This document shows positions 60,787 through 64,000 of a stretch of 64,000 nt of DNA, piece by piece. Source of the stretch: JAAYED01 sp040772225 (GTDB taxonomy: Bacteria; Chloroflexota; Anaerolineae; UBA1429); assembly GCA_040772225.1 (NCBI GenBank), contig JAXGYO010000003.1, positions 1 to 64,000 on the forward strand, read 5' to 3'. A program made the translations under genes and the position numbers. Every line of letters starts with the position of its first letter. Position 1 is the first letter of the stretch. A model generated the notes under the pieces. The model was not told the origin of the DNA. It did no database searches and worked only from the letters and a program-made list of their open reading frames with translations.

Positions 60787-61923
60787 TCATGAGAGGCCCA
60801 AAACCTCTTGATACACCTGAAGTGTCCTTTGGGCAGCTCTATCCCAGGAATAGACACGACTTCGAGCTAGGCCCAGCTCCGATAGTCTAGACCTAAGCGA
60901 CACAGAGCCCAGAACAGTAAGGAGCCCCTCCCGTATCGATTGCTCGCTCAACGGGTCACAATACAGAGGGGCATCGCCCAGCACTTCGGGCATCGCGCTA
61001 AGGTTCGATGATAGCACGGGAGTGCCGCACGCCATCGCCTCGAGCGGCGGAAGTCCAAAGCCCTCCTCCAGCGAAGGGAATGCGAAGACGGTGGCTGCAT
61101 TGTACAGCATCAGCAACTCATCGTCGGTCGGCCTGACCACAAAGTGCACGCTCTCAGAACACCCCAGGCGTGTTGCCAGAGCCTCAAGCTCAACTGTGGC
61201 CGCTGCCTGCGTGCACACAAGCAGTAGTGGATGCTCGAGTCTGGTCTCACGCTCCAGTCCAGCATATGCCGCCAGCAGAGTCGTGATATTCTTCCGCGGC
61301 GCGAGCGACGCCATTGCCAGGACATATTCACTGACACCATGCAGTCGCTCAACGAACCTCCGAGCAGTCATCTTGTCCAAGGGGCGGTACAGGGGGGACA
61401 CCGCATCTGGCACGACTGTGATACGGTCCACCGGGATTCCTAGACACTCTATCAGGCGGCCCTTCGCGTGCACAGAACCCGTAATGATATGAGCCGCCTT
61501 CCGTGCAAGGATACGCTGGAAGGCGCGACTGTAGATCCGCATCATCCTGCGCCGTGTCTGCCTGATGGGAGGGAGAGGCTCTGAGTACTCGATCGTGTCG
61601 TGCATCGTGCACACCACTCTGACACGGCTGAACGCGGGACCTGTGTTCCAGGGGCAGTGAAGTACGTCCAGCTTGTACTCCGCAGCGGCGCGCGGCAAGC
61701 TCACTTGCTCTCGCCAGGCCACCCCCACCCCCCGGACCACCGGGGCGATCACCCGTATCTGCCAGTTCTCCGGCAGTTGGAGCGTGATGGGGCGATCGAC
61801 GAATAGCACATACTCGTTAACAGCATCCAGGCGCGACAGTGCCTCTACCAGGCCGAGAGTGTACGTGCGAAAGCCACCGGGTTGAGGCTGAGACATGGCG
61901 ATGCCGTCGATACCGATCCTCAC
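60787..61923 (-). CDS. Glycosyltransferase family 4, mannosyltransferase-like
   Basis: A 378-residue GT4 protein similar to the one at 28.1 kb: IGIDGIAMSQPQPGGFRTYT, HCPWNTGPAFSRVRVVCTMHDTIEYSEPLPP, GSVHAKGRLIECLGIP, then LAMASLAPRKNITTLLAAYAGL and FAFPSLEEGFGLPPLEAMACGTPVLSSN (E-x7-E). The start is GTG 61923, overlapping the previous stop in GTGA; the longer frame to 61965 is not needed. Confidence 0.88.
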   Translation of the reverse strand: MRIGIDGIAMSQPQPGGFRTYTLGLVEALSRLDAVNEYVLFVDRPITLQLPENWQIRVIAPVVRGVGVAWREQVSLPRAAAEYKLDVLHCPWNTGPAFSRVRVVCTMHDTIEYSEPLPPIRQTRRRMMRIYSRAFQRILARKAAHIITGSVHAKGRLIECLGIPVDRITVVPDAVSPLYRPLDKMTARRFVERLHGVSEYVLAMASLAPRKNITTLLAAYAGLERETRLEHPLLLVCTQAAATVELEALATRLGCSESVHFVVRPTDDELLMLYNAATVFAFPSLEEGFGLPPLEAMACGTPVLSSNLSAMPEVLGDAPLYCDPLSEQSIREGLLTVLGSVSLRSRLSELGLARSRVYSWDRAAQRTLQVYQEVLGLS

Positions 61924-62915
61924 AGCAGGTCTCCTGAGGAAAGAAGGCACCAGTTGGCGACGCATGCAGCTTTGCTGTCCGGATCACGATGTACCAGGTA
62001 GAGCAGTCCGTGGGCCAGCGTCTTCATGGCCGCGCCCAAGCGGCAAGTCACCTGCGCCAGCAGAGCCTCGGCGTAGCCGCGATGCTTGCGCAGAAATAGT
62101 AGTTTTCCACGCCACAGTCTGAGCTTTGCCTGCCCACTGGAACGGGCATCGCTTGCACCCCCCAAATGTACGATAGCAGCATCCGGGTGATACCAGACCT
62201 CCCACCCAGCCTCCGTGTGTCGGTAGCACCAATCGACCTCTTCGGAGTTGAGGAAAAAGTCATCATCCAAGAGGCCGACTTCGGCGATGGCTGACCGGCG
62301 CGCCAGCAGGCAAGCCCCACCCACCCAATCGCACAGTGCGGGCTCTTCGGCTGGGGCGGGCGAGTAACTGGGATATAGCGGACGTCCATACAGCCAGTTG
62401 GCCACCCCGAGCGCCTCTGCTACTACTGACATCAATGTCGGGAATTCGTTGCGGCCCGCCTGGAATGAGCCGTCACGATTCAGCAATCTGGCGCCCACCA
62501 GTCCGGCCCGCGGGTGTGAGTCAGCAAAGGCAACCATCGTCTGCAGGCTTCCCGAGAGTGCGACCGTGTCACTGTTGAGCAGCAGCACGTAGCGTCCCGT
62601 CGCGAGCGCGATCGCCTGGTTGTTGGCCCGCGCAAAACCCGCGTTCTCTTCGTTTTCGATCAAGTGCACATCTGGGAACTGCTCTCGCACCATCGCCGCA
62701 CTGCCATCCGTGGAGGCGTTGTCCACCACGAACACCTCAAAGGCGAGATCCTGCACGGTGTCATAGACCGAGCGCAGGCAGTCGGCGAGGAGGTCGCGCG
62801 TGTTCCAGTTGACGATGATGACGGAGAGGTCAAGACCGTCTGAACGTCCTAACGTCCCAACGTCTGAAGGTCCGGACATGGGCAGGGCGCGATCAGCGGG
62901 TGGTGACAAAGTCAC
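61920..62915 (-). CDS. Glycosyltransferase family 2, rhamnosyltransferase-like
   Basis: A 331-residue GT-A enzyme of the WbbL type: LSVIIVNWNTRDLLADCLRS, FVVDNASTDGSAAMV, NAGFARANNQAIALATGRYVLLLNSDT (DxD-like), and WVGGACLLARRSAIAEVG with FFLNSEEVDWCYRHTEAGW. It starts at GTG 62915, 5 bases after GGGGAGGAG and overlapping the ligase stop in GTGA. The N-terminal 25 residues before the fold (SGPSDVGTLGRSDGL) are encoded by an 8-bp repeat. Confidence 0.9.
   Translation of the reverse strand: MTLSPPADRALPMSGPSDVGTLGRSDGLDLSVIIVNWNTRDLLADCLRSVYDTVQDLAFEVFVVDNASTDGSAAMVREQFPDVHLIENEENAGFARANNQAIALATGRYVLLLNSDTVALSGSLQTMVAFADSHPRAGLVGARLLNRDGSFQAGRNEFPTLMSVVAEALGVANWLYGRPLYPSYSPAPAEEPALCDWVGGACLLARRSAIAEVGLLDDDFFLNSEEVDWCYRHTEAGWEVWYHPDAAIVHLGGASDARSSGQAKLRLWRGKLLFLRKHRGYAEALLAQVTCRLGAAMKTLAHGLLYLVHRDPDSKAACVANWCLLSSGDLL
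62834..62873 (-). repeat. 8-bp tandem repeat at the 5' end of the GT2 gene
   Basis: Five units on the plus strand: GACCGTCT, GAACGTCC, TAACGTCC, CAACGTCT, GAAGGTCC. It is translated as the linker before the glycosyltransferase fold. Confidence 0.82.
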
Positions 62916-64000
62916 GGCAACTCCTCCCCGGCGGAGCGTTGCAGGACCGTCAGTCCGCCGAGAAAGAGCCAGACGAGGAGGCTGGCCTGGAAGCCCTCAA
63001 AGCCAATGTTGTAAACAAAGGGAAACATCCAATCCGCCAGGAGCATGATCACCAGGGCACCGAGCCAGACGGCCCACATGCCACAGGCATAGCCTCGCTC
63101 AAAAGCGCCGGTCTGGGCCCTGGCCACTCCCGCCGCGTGGCGCCAGAGCATCACCGCCAGCCAGATGAAGAGCCCAAGTCCCAGCAGACCGCCGTGGGCA
63201 TAGATATCCACATAGTTGTTGTGCGAGTTCACTTGAGGATGGAACCAGAGTGCGTTCTGGTAACGCAGCGGCTCGACGGCCGCGTAAGGGCGGTAGGCGG
63301 CCGGCCCAAGCCCGGTGAGCGGATTGCGGGAGGTCACCTCCAACACCCGCTGGATCAACGCGATCCGCGAGCCGCCGCTCATCCTCCAGCGCTCGTCTCC
63401 ACCGGCGAAGGCGTACAGAGAAGGGAAAAGCGTCCCGGCCGCAACCAGAAAGACCAGCGCCACGACGGCCACACCGCGCAGGCGGGGGAACCGCTGCCAG
63501 ATCAGCACGGCCAGCACGGTCCACACGCCGACCCACTCGGAGACGGAGAGGCGCCCGTGAAAGGTGCTGGCATAGATCATCGCGCCCAGCACGCCCAGGA
63601 GGAACAGGCGCCGCGTGTGGCTCAGGCGGTCATTGAACAGCAGTTGACCGCCCGCCAGGCCCGTCATCAGCGCCAGAAAGGGCGCCCGGATATAGACGAT
63701 GGTCGTCCACGGCTCCACGAGGCCCGCGACGCCGGGGATCAGCCGCAGGATCGCCAGCCCGCCCCCGACCCACAGGAGCGCCCAGGTCATCCGCTGGAGG
63801 TCGCGCGGGCCACGCAACAACATGCCGGGGAGCCAGTAGGCCAGCGCGGCAAAGGCATAGATCGCCCACTGGGCCAGCTGCACCAGGATAAAGCTCTCCT
63901 TCATGGGCACCGCGGGGTCCCAGGTGGCGCGGCCGATCCCGAGCGAGAGCAGCCCGGCGACCAAAAGCAGCACCCAGGGACGGTCAGCAGGCGAAGCGCG
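62912..64000 (-). CDS. O-antigen ligase/Wzy-like polymerase, 5' end cut
   Basis: At least 362 residues, open to the window edge, so the N-terminal membrane helices are missing. About nine hydrophobic segments are seen. The large extracytoplasmic loop carries NPLTGLGPAAYRPYAAVEPL and HPQVNSHNNYVDIYAHGGLLGLGLFIWL, the Wzy_C/RfaL-type signature with its conserved His. It would ligate or polymerise lipid-linked glycans outside the membrane and is the first visible gene of the operon. Confidence 0.85.
   Translation of the reverse strand, partial: RASPADRPWVLLLVAGLLSLGIGRATWDPAVPMKESFILVQLAQWAIYAFAALAYWLPGMLLRGPRDLQRMTWALLWVGGGLAILRLIPGVAGLVEPWTTIVYIRAPFLALMTGLAGGQLLFNDRLSHTRRLFLLGVLGAMIYASTFHGRLSVSEWVGVWTVLAVLIWQRFPRLRGVAVVALVFLVAAGTLFPSLYAFAGGDERWRMSGGSRIALIQRVLEVTSRNPLTGLGPAAYRPYAAVEPLRYQNALWFHPQVNSHNNYVDIYAHGGLLGLGLFIWLAVMLWRHAAGVARAQTGAFERGYACGMWAVWLGALVIMLLADWMFPFVYNIGFEGFQASLLVWLFLGGLTVLQRSAGEELP

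Overview
The window is GC-rich, gene-dense bacterial chromosome. There is no plasmid or phage backbone, rRNA, recognisable tRNA or CRISPR array. The gene content suggests a Chloroflexota (Anaerolineae-like) bacterium, probably from a metagenome: RNase J, CIRCE-controlled groESL, a short RNB nuclease, TP-rich lipoprotein linkers, a phasin-like protein, many PfkB/LacI/Gfo-Idh sugar genes and large glycosyltransferase clusters. This placement is inference; no marker gene settles it.

Layout. 1-6.2 kb: the cut 5' end of a secreted protein, a GT4 glycosyltransferase, oligoendopeptidase F, a DsrE-like protein, a clearly dead Pr6Pr-type membrane-protein gene and a hypothetical. 6.2-9.0 kb: a strongly divergent enolase-family protein paired with a glycerate-kinase (MOFRL) homologue. 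9.0-16.2 kb: a nuclease lipoprotein, a complete polar amino-acid ABC transporter on the minus strand, and an RNB ribonuclease. 16.2-26.2 kb: a sugar/sugar-acid region. Its core is a minus-strand operon lacI - isomerase - PfkB kinase - class II aldolase - isomerase - PfkB kinase, with the isomerase-kinase pair present twice and a perfect LacI-type palindrome over the repressor's own -35 box. 26.3-32.6 kb: an RRM RNA-binding protein with an attenuator-like leader, then a first surface-polysaccharide cluster (GT4, GT4, nitroreductase, RmlD, GT2, GT2).

32.4-41.05 kb is the most unusual part. About 8.3 kb lies between two 198-bp direct repeats that are the 3' end of the preceding GT2 gene (3 mismatches). 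Inside, from its own promoter, run a winged-helix protein, a phasin-like protein, a small helical protein, a radical SAM/SPASM-like enzyme, a small membrane protein, a cis-prenyltransferase homologue lacking two key residues, a DegV fatty-acid-binding protein, a patatin phospholipase and an ABC1/UbiB kinase-like membrane protein. This reads as a lipid or isoprenoid-lipid module acquired or rearranged as a unit.

41-54 kb: metG, a membrane glycosyltransferase, groESL with CIRCE, a PhnP-like hydrolase, an MFS transporter, RNase J, then a minus-strand set (SMP-30 lactonase, UroD-like protein, Gfo/Idh). 54-64 kb: a second, minus-strand exopolysaccharide operon (O-antigen ligase, GT2, GT4, methyltransferase, GT4, GT4, membrane GT, BY-kinase) with several 4-base GTGA stop/start overlaps, a wecB 3' relic, and three arrays of 7- or 8-bp simple repeats, two of which are translated and one of which supplies a stop codon.
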